Shown: positions 1 through 8,892 of the stretch, piece by piece
Layout: every line of letters starts with the position of its first letter
Position numbering within the stretch: the stretch's first letter is position 1
Origin: B30-G6 sp964633115
GTDB taxonomy: Bacteria > Desulfobacterota > Desulfobacteria > Desulfobacterales > B30-G6
Length of the DNA stretch: 64,000 nucleotides
Reading direction: 5' to 3'
Assembly: GCA_964633115.1 (NCBI GenBank)
Contig: CAZWEO010000001.1
Span: forward strand, 122,569 to 186,568
Translations under genes and position numbers: made by a program
Notes under the pieces: model-generated
Databases searched by the model: none
Told to the model about the DNA's origin: nothing
What the model saw: the letters and a program-made list of their open reading frames with translations, nothing else

Positions 1-48
1 CAATATAATGAAACAGGCCGTCCGTTGCGGGGTAATAAAGATCTTGGT

Positions 49-576
49 TTAATTGTTCTGCAGCCATTGTTTCATCAGAGGAACCAATTCCTGAGACCAT
101 TGATTAGATACCCTTAGGTTCAGAAACTTTTCAAATAAGATGTCAATATACGTGTGGATCTGTTCCAATAAATAGACCTTTTCCAGCACGGCAGCTTCAA
201 TTTCTTCATCGTTTTCAATCGGACCCAGGCTGGAAATACGCATATTGGCAACCGCTAGGCTTTCACCCTTAAGGTTGAATTCCCAGGTAGTTTCTTTGGA
301 CTTTGCTTCCAGTGAAATCTCTGTGACCAAGGCGCCTTGCTGAAGCGGTAGAAACCCGGTTTCAAAATTGGAATAACCGCCTTTAATCGTGATGGTTTCA
401 GCATGATTCTCACGCGGGTTCTCCAGGACCATGCGCTTACCCATGGCCAATGCCATGGCGGGTAAATCCGAATGCCTTAAAACAGCATCGTCCTTTTCAA
501 TGAGGTACCAAAGCCATGTCAGGAACTCATGGCCAATAAATTTAAAGCGGTTGTAAGCAGTTGCGGTATCGAGCAT
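49..576 (-). CDS. conserved protein of unknown function next to RdgC-like gene
   Basis: I do not recognise a characterised family. The protein has about 175 residues and starts at the ATG at 576, which has an AGAGGT Shine-Dalgarno just upstream; a longer in-frame reading to 660 would run back into the preceding gene. It carries an aromatic stretch (GHEFLTWLWY) near the N-terminus, and the rest is a mixed alpha/beta, acidic, soluble-looking sequence without signal peptide or membrane segment. Its start lies 4 bases after the stop of the RdgC-like gene, so the two are almost certainly co-transcribed and translationally coupled. By context it may work with that protein; it could be a separated C-terminal half of a longer RdgC-like polypeptide. 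The function is unknown. Confidence 0.7.
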   Translation of the reverse strand: MLDTATAYNRFKFIGHEFLTWLWYLIEKDDAVLRHSDLPAMALAMGKRMVLENPRENHAETITIKGGYSNFETGFLPLQQGALVTEISLEAKSKETTWEFNLKGESLAVANMRISSLGPIENDEEIEAAVLEKVYLLEQIHTYIDILFEKFLNLRVSNQWSQELVPLMKQWLQNN

Positions 577-580
577 GGAT

Positions 581-1195
581 TTACCTCTGAAATGTTGTGG
601 GTGATAGGCTGAGCAGTTGATCGCGGTCAAATGCAGACATATTGGGATTTGATTCAGCAAAGCTGAAAGGGAAGATCCGCTTGAGGGTCAATCCGAATGA
701 AGTTTTAAAAAGTGTTTCCACTATTTCATTGGGTCCCTTCAGGTGCGTAAAGAACCAAACCAGCGAGGATTCATAATTCCAAAGAACGTTGTAGATATTT
801 GGCGTGGCGGGAATTCGTAGGTATAAAAGATTAACAACATGTTCTTTGATCATCTGTTTTTCATTCTTGGACAAAAATTCACGGCCGCTAGCCGCACATT
901 TTTTGGCGATTTCTATGGCCATATATTTCTGAATGAGTTTGGAAGGGATCGTTTTTTTATCGATTCGTAAAGAAAACAGAAAATAGCTGCCGTACACGAA
1001 TGAGAACCCCTCAAAATTGGGAGTGTAAGGGTCTTGGAATGAGGTCCAGCCGGATGATAGGGCTGTCTCAACGTCATCAATATCCGGTATGCGGTTGTTA
1101 TCTAGTCCGGTATAGACGGTTTCTGTAATGGGGTTTTCAAGTTTTTCCAGTACATGGTAGCGCGTAATGGATGTGGCACTTGCAAGTAAGCTCAT
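581..1195 (-). CDS. RdgC-like (recombination-associated) protein
   Basis: The 204-residue product resembles the N-terminal half of RdgC, a ring-shaped DNA-binding protein that restrains RecA. The segment KTIPSKLIQKY followed by a Lys/Glu-rich helix (FLSKNEKQMIKEHV) and LLYLRIPATPNIYNV matches the order of the conserved RdgC segment in which a strand with Pro is followed by a long charged helix. E. coli RdgC is about 300 residues, so this protein is short and the downstream gene may supply the rest. The ATG at 1195 has AAAGGAT upstream. No signal peptide is present and a cytoplasmic location is expected. The family call rests on remembered motif similarity and is moderate. Confidence 0.55.
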   Translation of the reverse strand: MSLLASATSITRYHVLEKLENPITETVYTGLDNNRIPDIDDVETALSSGWTSFQDPYTPNFEGFSFVYGSYFLFSLRIDKKTIPSKLIQKYMAIEIAKKCAASGREFLSKNEKQMIKEHVVNLLYLRIPATPNIYNVLWNYESSLVWFFTHLKGPNEIVETLFKTSFGLTLKRIFPFSFAESNPNMSAFDRDQLLSLSPTTFQR

Positions 1196-1443
1196 TAAGT
1201 ATCCTTTATCTGGTTGTAATTTTGTTTAGAATCAATCTTAATCGGGCATAGACTTAAGGTAAATATTGTAATTTCAAATGGTTATATTAAAAAGACGCGG
1301 GAATCCCATTCTCCCCGCATGGGAACGGAAGGCTATATTCGAAAAGGCTAGAGATAAGGATGGAAAATGTGAAATGCTGTGTAATCCTAAATGGTTATGA
1401 TCTATGCCCCTTAAAGTGTTCGAGGCCAGACCATTACCGCGGT

Positions 1444-1746
1444 TTACCCGGATTGCTTGAAACCCACGACATATTCTTGGAATTCCGTTGGTTTTTGCTG
1501 ATAAATATCGAGCATGGCCTCCAGGTTATTACGCTCTGCATTTGCCTTCCAGGCCTGCCAATTTTCAAGGTTTTGCCAGGTGCTGATCACCATCATGTTG
1601 TTGGCATCGTCGGGTGCTGACATGGTCAGACCCGATACATACCCAGGCTGCTGCATGGCGATGGACCTGAGTTTGTTGAGAAGGTTGAGAATCTCCCTCT
1701 CATTTCCAGGTTTAAATTGCCTGTTGATCAGTATTTTTGCGAGCAT
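1444..1746 (-). CDS. antibiotic-biosynthesis-monooxygenase (ABM) fold protein
   Basis: This 100-residue single-domain protein has the ferredoxin-like ABM pattern: an N-terminal strand (AKILINRQF), a helix ending in PGYVSG, then a strand with STWQNLENWQAW and a final helix. Family members include heme-degrading and quinol monooxygenases as well as many proteins without known activity. The start at 1746 is chosen because a strong GGGAGG lies 6 bases upstream; the longer in-frame reading to 1791 would enter the neighbouring gene. It lies 11 bases downstream of the decarboxylase beta-subunit gene on the same strand, so it is probably the last gene of that operon. The substrate is unknown. Confidence 0.7.
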   Translation of the reverse strand: MLAKILINRQFKPGNEREILNLLNKLRSIAMQQPGYVSGLTMSAPDDANNMMVISTWQNLENWQAWKANAERNNLEAMLDIYQQKPTEFQEYVVGFKQSG

Positions 1747-1757
1747 GGGAACCTCCC

Positions 1758-2885
1758 TTAAACCATAAAGCTCCATAATATACCGGCACAAATGGCCGAT
1801 CCGATAACGCCGGATGAATTGCAGGCCATGGCATGCATCAGTAAATAATTGCTGGGATCTTCTTTTTGCCCCTGGAGATGTACCTCGCGAGCGGAACCCG
1901 GAACGGCCGACACACCGGCGGCGCCTAGTAAGGGATTGATTTTGTCTTTCATAAACAGGTTCATCAGTTTGGCGAATAGAACGCCGGATGCCGTTGCAAT
2001 GCTAAAGGCCACGGCCCCCAAAAAGAAAATACCCACTGATTTTGGCGTCAGAAAAACATCGCCCTGGGTACTGGCGCCAACTGTAAACCCCAGAAAGATG
2101 GTGGCCGTGTCGATAATAGAGGATGCGGCGGTCTTGGCCAGTCGATCCACAACACCAGACACTTTCATGAGATTGCCAAAGAAAAAGGGTCCTAAAAGCG
2201 GTATCGAAGCCGGTGCCAAATAACAACAAAGGACCACACCAATTACAGGAAAAAGAAGCAACTCTTTGCGTGAAACTGTTCTATCGGTATCGGGCATCTT
2301 GATGAGCCGCTCTTCCTTGGTGGTCAGCAGTCGCATGATGGGTGGCTGAATGATGGGGATTAAGGCCATGTAGGAGTAAGCGGCAATTGCTACGGGCCCA
2401 ATCAGATGCGGCGCCAGCTTGGCAGTCAGGAAGATGGATGTGGGCCCGTCCGCGCCGCCGATAATGGCGATGGATCCGGCTTCCTTGGGCATGAAACCCA
2501 GCGCCAAGGCACTCAACAGCGTGAAATAAATACCCATTTGAGCGGCAGCCCCCAACAGCATGAGCTTGGGGCGTGTCAACAGGGAGGAGAAATCGGTCAT
2601 GGCGCCCAAACCCAAAAAGACAATCGACGGATACAGACCCGAGGTCACGCCAAAATAGAGATAATGGAGGACGCTGTTGGATTCGTAAATGCCCAGGCCG
2701 AAGCCTTTGAAAAATGGAATGTTGCCGATAATGACGCCAAACCCAATGGGCAGCAGCAGCAGCGGTTCGTATTCCTTGGCGATGGCCAAATATACAAAGG
2801 TGCAGCCGACCGCCATCATAATCAGGTAGCGGTAGTCGGTCAGGAAGAAACCCGTGTTTGTTATAAACTGTAAAAATAATTCCAT
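1758..2885 (-). CDS. sodium-translocating decarboxylase beta subunit (OadB/GcdB/MmdB family)
   Basis: The 375-residue polytopic membrane protein has the family signature GGADGPTSIF near residue 140 and the conserved C-terminal segment SSGVIGSAICAG. Known members form the membrane channel of oxaloacetate, methylmalonyl-CoA and glutaconyl-CoA decarboxylases and couple decarboxylation of carboxybiotin to outward sodium transport. Length and hydrophobic segments fit the family. The gamma-like gene lies directly upstream on the same strand, but no carboxyltransferase (alpha) or biotin carrier is in the window, so the substrate of the complex cannot be told. Start ATG at 2885. Confidence 0.9.
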   Translation of the reverse strand: MELFLQFITNTGFFLTDYRYLIMMAVGCTFVYLAIAKEYEPLLLLPIGFGVIIGNIPFFKGFGLGIYESNSVLHYLYFGVTSGLYPSIVFLGLGAMTDFSSLLTRPKLMLLGAAAQMGIYFTLLSALALGFMPKEAGSIAIIGGADGPTSIFLTAKLAPHLIGPVAIAAYSYMALIPIIQPPIMRLLTTKEERLIKMPDTDRTVSRKELLLFPVIGVVLCCYLAPASIPLLGPFFFGNLMKVSGVVDRLAKTAASSIIDTATIFLGFTVGASTQGDVFLTPKSVGIFFLGAVAFSIATASGVLFAKLMNLFMKDKINPLLGAAGVSAVPGSAREVHLQGQKEDPSNYLLMHAMACNSSGVIGSAICAGILWSFMV

Positions 2886-2909
2886 GTTGTATTAACCTTT
2901 AAGGCCTTT

Positions 2910-3317
2910 CTATTGACGTTTCCAGCTAAAGCGTCCCTCTTCGGCTGCCACCAGATAGCCTTGTTCACGCAATGAGCGAATGGTCAGATGGGGGTGCGGA
3001 TCGTCGTTTTGAATAAAAATCTGATGAAGGGTGGCCAGATCGAACGAATCGCCGGTATCCGTCGTCATCAATGAGAATCGTTCTACGGATGGGCCCATGT
3101 CCGATAGGGTTGCCGGCGCCGGCTGGATACCGGTTACGAAGGCCGGCTCCTCAGCGGCCGGCGTCTTTTTGTTTCCGCGGTTCTCCAGAAAATCGACTAT
3201 TCGGTGCAACTGAGAGATTATGGCCGACAGCACCGTCAGTCCGGTCATAACGATAATTGCGCCGGTGATGGCCATGGCCCAACCGTTATGGGCATTGATT
3301 GCTTCAAGTCCGTACAA
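2910..3317 (-). CDS. OadG-like gamma subunit of sodium-pumping decarboxylase
   Basis: The small membrane anchor has one N-terminal transmembrane helix (WAMAITGAIIVMTGLTVLSAI) followed by a soluble tail, the usual OadG plan. In known complexes gamma holds alpha and beta together. I place the start at the TTG at 3317 because a perfect AAGGAGG lies 6 bases before it; an in-frame ATG at 3347 exists but has no comparable ribosome-binding site and would add ten basic residues before the helix. The C-terminal part (LREQGYLVAAEEGRFSWKRQ) is unlike short OadG proteins and could be an added domain. It is the first gene of the minus-strand operon with the beta subunit. Confidence 0.72.
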   Translation of the reverse strand: MYGLEAINAHNGWAMAITGAIIVMTGLTVLSAIISQLHRIVDFLENRGNKKTPAAEEPAFVTGIQPAPATLSDMGPSVERFSLMTTDTGDSFDLATLHQIFIQNDDPHPHLTIRSLREQGYLVAAEEGRFSWKRQ

Positions 3318-3533
3318 AGCGTACCTCCTTGTTTTGTATGCGTACATTCTCTTTGGGAAGAATTACACCGCTATATTTTGCTCTGTCAACAACAAAGCAT
3401 GAAAAGGTTGATTGGGTTTCATCAAGTGGTTGACTTAGGCCGGAAGTCTATCGTATGAAAAACCTTTAACTCTTCGGTTCAGATTTCTTGAGGAAAATTG
3501 AATTTATTCGAAACCATTGGAAAGGAGTGTAAA

Positions 3534-4688
3534 ATGAAACGTTTTTATTGTCTGTTGGCTGTCTGCCTTTGCGTACTGCTTGCTACCGGTGTTGCTACCG
3601 CCGAAGCCAAAAAACTGAAAGCTGGTTTTGTCTATGTAGGACCCGTGGGAGATTATGGCTGGTCGCATGCCCACGATGTGGGCCGCAAGTACGCGATGGA
3701 AAAACTGCCCTGGTTGGAAACCGTTTATATTGAATCCGTGGCCGAGGCAGATTCCGCACGAATTGTAGACCGTTTTATCCAGGAGCAAAAATGTGATGTG
3801 GTTTTCACCACGTCATTCGGCTACATGGATGATACCATTAAGGCCGGTATGAAATATCCAGACAAACATTTCATGCATTGCTCCGGGTTCAAACAGAGTA
3901 AAAATGTGGGCACCTATTTTGCTGACCTCTATCAAACCTATTACCTGAACGGACTCATGGCCGGCGCCATGACCAAAACAGACAAAATCGGTTATGTGGC
4001 CGCATTTCCGATTCCCGAACTGGTGCGGCATATTAATGCCTTTGCCCTGGGAATCAAAGATGCCAACCCGAAAGCCGAGGTTCACGTCAAGTGGATCTAT
4101 GCCTGGTACGGCCCGGACAAAGCCAAGGAGGCATCTGAGGCCCTGATAGCCGAAGGTTGTGACACGTTGGCTTTTACCGAGGACACCCCCGCCGTAATCG
4201 AAGTCGGTCAGGAACATTCTGAAAAAGGCAAACAGATCTACACCTACAGTCACTACAGTCCCATGCAGGCTTACGGAAAGGACTCCGTGGTATCGGGCCA
4301 ATTGTGTGACTGGGGCGTCATGTATGTCAAGATTCTCCAAGATTTGTATGACGGTTCCTGGACCAACAAAGACTATTGGTGGCTGATGAAGGAAAAGGCC
4401 GTTATACTGGGTGGTGATTACAACAGTATCGTCAATCCAAAGTTTGCACCTGAGTTGAAGTCCACCATGCTCAGCACCAAGGATTTCGGCAGACTATCTG
4501 TCTACGACCTGGTGGTCAAGCGATACGGGCAGATGCAACAAGGGCAAGACGTTTTCGATCCGTACGAGGGGCCCATCTATGACAATACCGGTCAACTTAA
4601 GATAAAAGCCGGAACGCGGGCTTCCAAAGGGGATCTGCTCGGCATCATGTATTATGTGGACAATGTGGCTGGCAGTATTCCCAAATAA
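3534..4688 (+). CDS. BMP-family ABC transporter substrate-binding protein
   Basis: The 384-residue exported protein has a classic signal peptide (Lys/Arg start, then a Leu/Val-rich core ending near AEA at about residue 25) and the Bmp/Med fold signatures DYGWSHAHDVGRKYA, TTSFGYMD and KIGYVAAFP. Characterised relatives (Bacillus BmpA/NupN, Treponema PnrA) bind nucleosides. It leads an operon with an ATPase and two permeases of the same transporter class. The ATG at 3534 has AAAGGAGTG in front; an in-frame reading from 3498 lacks a ribosome-binding site. A strong hairpin after the stop probably keeps this gene expressed above the membrane components. Confidence 0.92.
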   Translation: MKRFYCLLAVCLCVLLATGVATAEAKKLKAGFVYVGPVGDYGWSHAHDVGRKYAMEKLPWLETVYIESVAEADSARIVDRFIQEQKCDVVFTTSFGYMDDTIKAGMKYPDKHFMHCSGFKQSKNVGTYFADLYQTYYLNGLMAGAMTKTDKIGYVAAFPIPELVRHINAFALGIKDANPKAEVHVKWIYAWYGPDKAKEASEALIAEGCDTLAFTEDTPAVIEVGQEHSEKGKQIYTYSHYSPMQAYGKDSVVSGQLCDWGVMYVKILQDLYDGSWTNKDYWWLMKEKAVILGGDYNSIVNPKFAPELKSTMLSTKDFGRLSVYDLVVKRYGQMQQGQDVFDPYEGPIYDNTGQLKIKAGTRASKGDLLGIMYYVDNVAGSIPK

Positions 4689-4708
4689 TATATAATCTCA
4701 AACGCAAA

Positions 4709-4739
4709 GGGGGTGTCTCCGGACACCCCCCTTATTTTT
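4709..4739 (+). terminator. intrinsic terminator or attenuator after binding-protein gene
   Basis: A 9-bp GC-rich perfect stem (4709-4717 GGGGGTGTC with 4722-4730) has a 4-base loop and is followed by a T-rich run (TTATTTTT). It lies in the 55-base gap between the binding-protein gene and the ATPase gene of the same importer, so partial termination here would give excess binding protein, a common arrangement. Confidence 0.85.
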
Positions 4740-4743
4740 CCAT

Positions 4744-6270
4744 ATGAAAAAAATCACCCAGCTTGAGATGGTCGGCATATCCAAGGCGTTCCATGGTGTT
4801 CCGGCCAATGATCAAATTAATCTTGCGGTTCAATCCGGGGAAATTTTAGGCTTGTTGGGTGAAAACGGCGCGGGTAAAACCACGCTGATGAATATTTTGT
4901 ATGGCTTGTATCAGCCCGATGCAGGAGAAATCCGCATCAATGGCAAAGCCGTGAAGATTCGCACACCCCTGGAATCGATTCAGGTGGGCATCGGCATGGT
5001 GCATCAGCATTTCATGCTGATTCAAAACCATAGTGCCGCCGAAAATATTGCCCTGGGCTATAAAAATACCCCCTTTTTGTTCCCTCAAAAAAAAATCAAC
5101 GACAGCATCATCCAGTTTTCCAAGAAGTTCAATTTTATCATCGATCCCCAAAAAAAAGTTTGGCAGCTATCCGCCGGCGAACAGCAACGCATCGAAATTA
5201 TCAAAGCGCTTATCAATGGGGCCGATCTGCTGATTTTGGATGAACCCACCTCGGTTCTGACGCCCCAGGAAATCAAGGATCTGTTTGTGATCCTCAATCA
5301 GATGAAAGCCGATGGTCATATGATCATTCTGATCAGCCACAAGCTGGATGAAATCATGGATCTTTGTGACCGCGTGACGGTATTGAGCAAAGGAACTGTG
5401 GTGGGACATGCCCAAACCAGTGAGGTCGACAAAAAGGCTCTGGCACGGATGATGATTGGACGCGATGTTATATTTAATATCGAAAAAGAGGAGATCCCTA
5501 GGGAAAAAGAAGTCCTGACAGTGGAACATCTTTCAGTAACCGGAGACAAAGGCATCTCCATGGTCAAGGATATGTCCTTTAGTATTTATAAAAACGAAAT
5601 ATTTGGCATCGCTGGTGTCTCCGGAAACGGCCAAAGAGAGCTGGTGGAAGCCATTACCGGACTCAGAAAAAGTGATAGCGGAACGATTCAGATCAACGGG
5701 GTCGACATCACCAATGTGTCTCCGCGGATGGTCTATGATCAAGGCATTTCACATGTGCCTGAAGAACGGATTAAGTTCGGCATCGCTCCGGGATTGTATC
5801 TTTATGAAAATTCTATTTTAAAACAACATCACCTGGATAAATATACACGCCATAAATTTCTGACTTATAAAAATATTAAAGAGCACGCTAACCAATTGGT
5901 AAAGGCCTTTCAGGTCAAGACACCCTCCATTCAGATAGAAACCAAGAACTTGTCCGGCGGGAATATTCAAAAACTCATTCTGGGACGGGAAATCAGCGAG
6001 TCACCACCGCTTTTGGTGGCCTCACATCCCACCTACGGTCTGGACGTGGGTGCCACAGAGTACCTTCGGAAACAACTCCTGCAAAGACGGAAGGAAGGTG
6101 GTGCCGTCTTGCTGGTCTCGGAAGATTTAGAAGAAATTTTTGAACTCTGCGACCGCATCGCCGTGATATTTCAAGGTGAATTCATGGGAGTCCTGGAGGC
6201 CGATGATTCGCGCCTGTGCGATATCGGTATGATGATGGCGGGTTCCACACGACTGGATCCATCATGTTAA
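4744..6270 (+). CDS. BMP-type ABC importer ATPase (two fused nucleotide-binding domains)
   Basis: The 508-residue protein has two ABC domains, as in the YufO/NupA and RbsA type. Domain 1 has Walker A GENGAGKTT, signature LSAGEQQR and Walker B LLILDEPTSVL. Domain 2 has a degenerate GVSGNGQRE P-loop, signature LSGGNIQK and a degenerate Walker B (PLLVASHPTYGLDVG), in which the catalytic Glu of the first domain is replaced by His. Domain 2 is therefore probably the non-hydrolysing half, as is usual for this class. It energises the permeases encoded by the next two genes. Confidence 0.92.
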   Translation: MKKITQLEMVGISKAFHGVPANDQINLAVQSGEILGLLGENGAGKTTLMNILYGLYQPDAGEIRINGKAVKIRTPLESIQVGIGMVHQHFMLIQNHSAAENIALGYKNTPFLFPQKKINDSIIQFSKKFNFIIDPQKKVWQLSAGEQQRIEIIKALINGADLLILDEPTSVLTPQEIKDLFVILNQMKADGHMIILISHKLDEIMDLCDRVTVLSKGTVVGHAQTSEVDKKALARMMIGRDVIFNIEKEEIPREKEVLTVEHLSVTGDKGISMVKDMSFSIYKNEIFGIAGVSGNGQRELVEAITGLRKSDSGTIQINGVDITNVSPRMVYDQGISHVPEERIKFGIAPGLYLYENSILKQHHLDKYTRHKFLTYKNIKEHANQLVKAFQVKTPSIQIETKNLSGGNIQKLILGREISESPPLLVASHPTYGLDVGATEYLRKQLLQRRKEGGAVLLVSEDLEEIFELCDRIAVIFQGEFMGVLEADDSRLCDIGMMMAGSTRLDPSC

Positions 6271-7340
6271 AGATAAACGTTACCGACCGAATTAAAGTCA
6301 CACCCAGAACGACTTTGCTCACCTTGATGTTCTCTTTGCTGGCAGGGCTTTTTACCATTGGGCTGATTTTTCTGTTTTCCGGTGTAAATCCATTATTTGC
6401 GTTTTATAAGATCTTCTCCGGGTCATTTGGTTCTACCTACGGGATCAAAGAGACTATCACCAAAGCGATTCCCCTGATTCTCATCGGAGGCGGACTGGCC
6501 ATGGCTTTCAGGGCCAAGTTCTGGAACATTGGGGCTGAGAGTCAGTTACTCATGGGTGCTATTTTCGGCACCTGGATGGGGCTTGCTTGGGGACCCAATC
6601 TACCGTCTTATGTGATTGTGCCCTTGATGTTTTTGGCGGGATTTTTCGGCGGTGCCTTGTGGGGCGTTATCCCGGCGATTTTGAAAATAAAATTCGCCAT
6701 CAATGAAGTTATCTCCACCTTGATGATGAATTATATTTGCGCCGAATTTATGATCTTTCTGATTGTGGGACCCTGGAAGGGCAAAACAAAATTCGGCTTT
6801 CCCTACACGGACGACTTGCCGGCATCAGCGATCTTGGGCCTTATCCCGGGCTCTCGTATTCATTATATTACGCTCATGGTCGCTTTAATCTCCGCTGTTG
6901 TGCTGGCCCTGATCATGTATAAAACCCGATTCGGTTATGAGGTTCGGGTGATCGGCGAAAATCCGGAAGCCGGCAAATATGCCGGCATCGATTTTTTCAA
7001 GACAACTGTCATAATAATGGCCATCAGCGGTGGTGTGGCTGGGCTGGCCGGTGTGGGCGAAGCGGCCGGCATTCATCATTACCTGAGTTACCCCGCCACC
7101 ATATCATCTGGTTATGGATTTACCGCCATAATCGTGGCCTGGCTGGCGAAGCTGAACCCGTTATTTGTGATTGTATCCGGACTTTTTTTCGCCGGTATTC
7201 TGGTGGGGGGTGATGCCATCCAGATATCTTTGGGCCTACCGGCTGCGTCGGTGGCAGTATTTAACGGAACATTGTTGGTGTTCCTAATTATGGGGGATTA
7301 CTTTTTAAAACATAGGGTTCGTATCGCCTGGCGAAGCTAA
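6264..7340 (+). CDS. BMP-type ABC importer permease 1 (YufP/NupB-like)
   Basis: The polytopic membrane protein of 358 residues has the family segment GGLAMAFRAKFWNIGAESQ near residue 80 and GENPEAGKYAGI in the cytoplasmic coupling region. The ATG at 6264 overlaps the stop codon of the ATPase gene (ATGTTAA), implying translational coupling; a longer upstream in-frame reading is only read-through inside the ATPase gene. It pairs with the next gene to form the heterodimeric channel of the importer. Confidence 0.9.
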   Translation: MLKINVTDRIKVTPRTTLLTLMFSLLAGLFTIGLIFLFSGVNPLFAFYKIFSGSFGSTYGIKETITKAIPLILIGGGLAMAFRAKFWNIGAESQLLMGAIFGTWMGLAWGPNLPSYVIVPLMFLAGFFGGALWGVIPAILKIKFAINEVISTLMMNYICAEFMIFLIVGPWKGKTKFGFPYTDDLPASAILGLIPGSRIHYITLMVALISAVVLALIMYKTRFGYEVRVIGENPEAGKYAGIDFFKTTVIIMAISGGVAGLAGVGEAAGIHHYLSYPATISSGYGFTAIIVAWLAKLNPLFVIVSGLFFAGILVGGDAIQISLGLPAASVAVFNGTLLVFLIMGDYFLKHRVRIAWRS

Positions 7341-7359
7341 GGTTTATAGGACAGCATAT

Positions 7360-8280
7360 ATGGAAGATATCATTATATCAGTTTTGAAACGAACATTGAT
7401 AGCCGGAACCCCCTTGCTGTTGGGCACCATCGGCGAAGTTATCTGCGAACGTTCCGGCATATTGAATTTAGGCGTTGAAGGTGTCATGGCCATCGGCGCG
7501 GTTACAGCCTTCATCGTCACTTTCTATACGCAGAGCCCCTGGATGGGTCTTTATGCGGCGATACTGGCCGGGGTGGTGATATCGATGGTGCATGCCTTTG
7601 CATCCATAACATTGCAATCGAACCAGGTTGTTTCCGGCCTGGCTTTGACCATGTTGGGATTGGGCATTTCCGGGTTGGTGGGAAAACCCTATGTGGGCAA
7701 ACCTTTGGAAGTAAAAATGCAAACATTAGCCTTACCGATTCTCTCTGATATTCCCTATGTGGGTCAGATTTTTTTTGATCAAAGTCCCTTTTTCTATATG
7801 GCAATTATACTCGGGATTGCGGCCTGGTTTACACTCGAGCATACGCGCGTGGGCATTAAAATTCGGTCCGCTGGTGAAAATCCCAAAGCAACCGAAGCAC
7901 AGGGAATTCGGGTTTCCTGGGTTCGCTATGCTTGTGTTCTGGCCGGCGGCGCCTTTTCCGGTTTGGCCGGTGCCCATCTGTCGATATCTTACAGCAGGTC
8001 CTGGATTGAAGGCATGACTGCCGGCCGGGGCTGGATCGTAATTGCCTTGACGATCTTTGCTCTCTGGAATCCCATGCGGGCCATGGTCGGCGCTTTTCTG
8101 TTCGGCGGCATTTTTGTTCTCCAGTACCTACTGCAGCCCTTGGGCATATCGCCCAACTTTCTAGCCATGCTGCCCTACCTGGCAACCCTGGTGGTGCTCC
8201 TGATAGTCGGATTGGGAGATCACCGCAAGCTGACTGCACCGGCGATGCTGGCGGAGCCTTACAAGCGTGGCGAACGCTAG
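7360..8280 (+). CDS. BMP-type ABC importer permease 2 (YufQ/NupC-like)
   Basis: The 306-residue polytopic membrane protein has the NupC-type opening TPLLLGTIGEVICERSGILN, followed by NLGVEGVM and the coupling motif SAGENPKATEAQGI. It starts 19 bases after permease 1 and completes the four-gene importer. A perfect inverted repeat lies 29 bases after the stop. Confidence 0.9.
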   Translation: MEDIIISVLKRTLIAGTPLLLGTIGEVICERSGILNLGVEGVMAIGAVTAFIVTFYTQSPWMGLYAAILAGVVISMVHAFASITLQSNQVVSGLALTMLGLGISGLVGKPYVGKPLEVKMQTLALPILSDIPYVGQIFFDQSPFFYMAIILGIAAWFTLEHTRVGIKIRSAGENPKATEAQGIRVSWVRYACVLAGGAFSGLAGAHLSISYSRSWIEGMTAGRGWIVIALTIFALWNPMRAMVGAFLFGGIFVLQYLLQPLGISPNFLAMLPYLATLVVLLIVGLGDHRKLTAPAMLAEPYKRGER

Positions 8281-8302
8281 CCCGAAAATTTCATTAACTT
8301 AA

Positions 8303-8338
8303 CGAGAAATTCATTGGAATTCTCGGCATTCCAATGAA
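8303..8338 (+). promoter_or_regulatory. two mutually exclusive hairpins after the importer operon
   Basis: An 11-bp perfect inverted repeat (8310-8320 with 8328-8338, loop TCTCGGC) overlaps a second possible stem (CGAGAA-TTC from 8303 with GAATTCTCG ending at 8325, one bulged A). The two stems share bases and cannot coexist. No T-run follows, so this is not a typical intrinsic terminator; it may be an mRNA 3'-end stabiliser. Confidence 0.5.
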
Positions 8339-8572
8339 AGGCTAAACACTTTTATCGGCATGGTACGTATAAAACCACTTCTGCCTCGTACTTTCCATAT
8401 TCACACGTTGCGCGCCATCTGAGGTTTTGAGACCATTTCTGCCTTGTCCCTTCCCATCCCTCGTTTTTCGATACTTAAAAGGCGTCCGTGTTTTTTCCTC
8501 AATATCAAGGCATTGAAGTAAGTTCTGGCTTCTGGGTATAGGAATATGAAACTTTAAGGTAAGGGGGGCAGA

Positions 8573-8770
8573 TTGCCAAAGAACACCATTACCCATGAAT
8601 TATTGTTCATGCGTTGTCGGAATTGGAATACACTGCAGTGCCCGCATCTGAAAAATGCTGTTATGGCTCTTGCAGCCATCAATCAGGAACATCTGTTTCT
8701 TTTAGCGGATGAGACCGTGGCAAAATTAAGGAAATTGTGTCGCTTATGTCCGGATTTCCAGAGAAAGTGA
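8573..8770 (+). CDS. possible small Cys-containing protein, unrecognised
   Basis: This is a 65-codon open frame beginning with TTG at 8573, preceded by an AAGGGGGG purine run 6 bases upstream, which is the only reason to take it seriously. The product has six cysteines (including CRLC near the C-terminus), few charged residues, and no family I know. It lies alone in the roughly 600-base spacer 8281-8892 between the importer operon and a DUF554 remnant. The spacer otherwise shows only the hairpins at 8303-8338. It could equally be a chance frame. Confidence 0.3.
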   Translation: MPKNTITHELLFMRCRNWNTLQCPHLKNAVMALAAINQEHLFLLADETVAKLRKLCRLCPDFQRK

Positions 8771-8892
8771 GCTAGACGAAACTAAAGAAATTGTGCGATT
8801 TTTAGCTTAGCCATTGCAATTAGATTGGTTTTTGGCTATGTCACGGGGCCGGATGTAGCAAGGTTCACGAAATCTCCAGAAAAGAAGGTACC

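Noticed and set aside
1360..1620. Plus-strand open frame over the ABM gene
   Set aside because: It is antisense to a recognised protein with its own strong ribosome-binding site and has no family similarity.
8342..8596. Minus-strand open frame in the spacer after the importer
   Set aside because: No ribosome-binding site, no similarity, and composition unlike neighbouring proteins.
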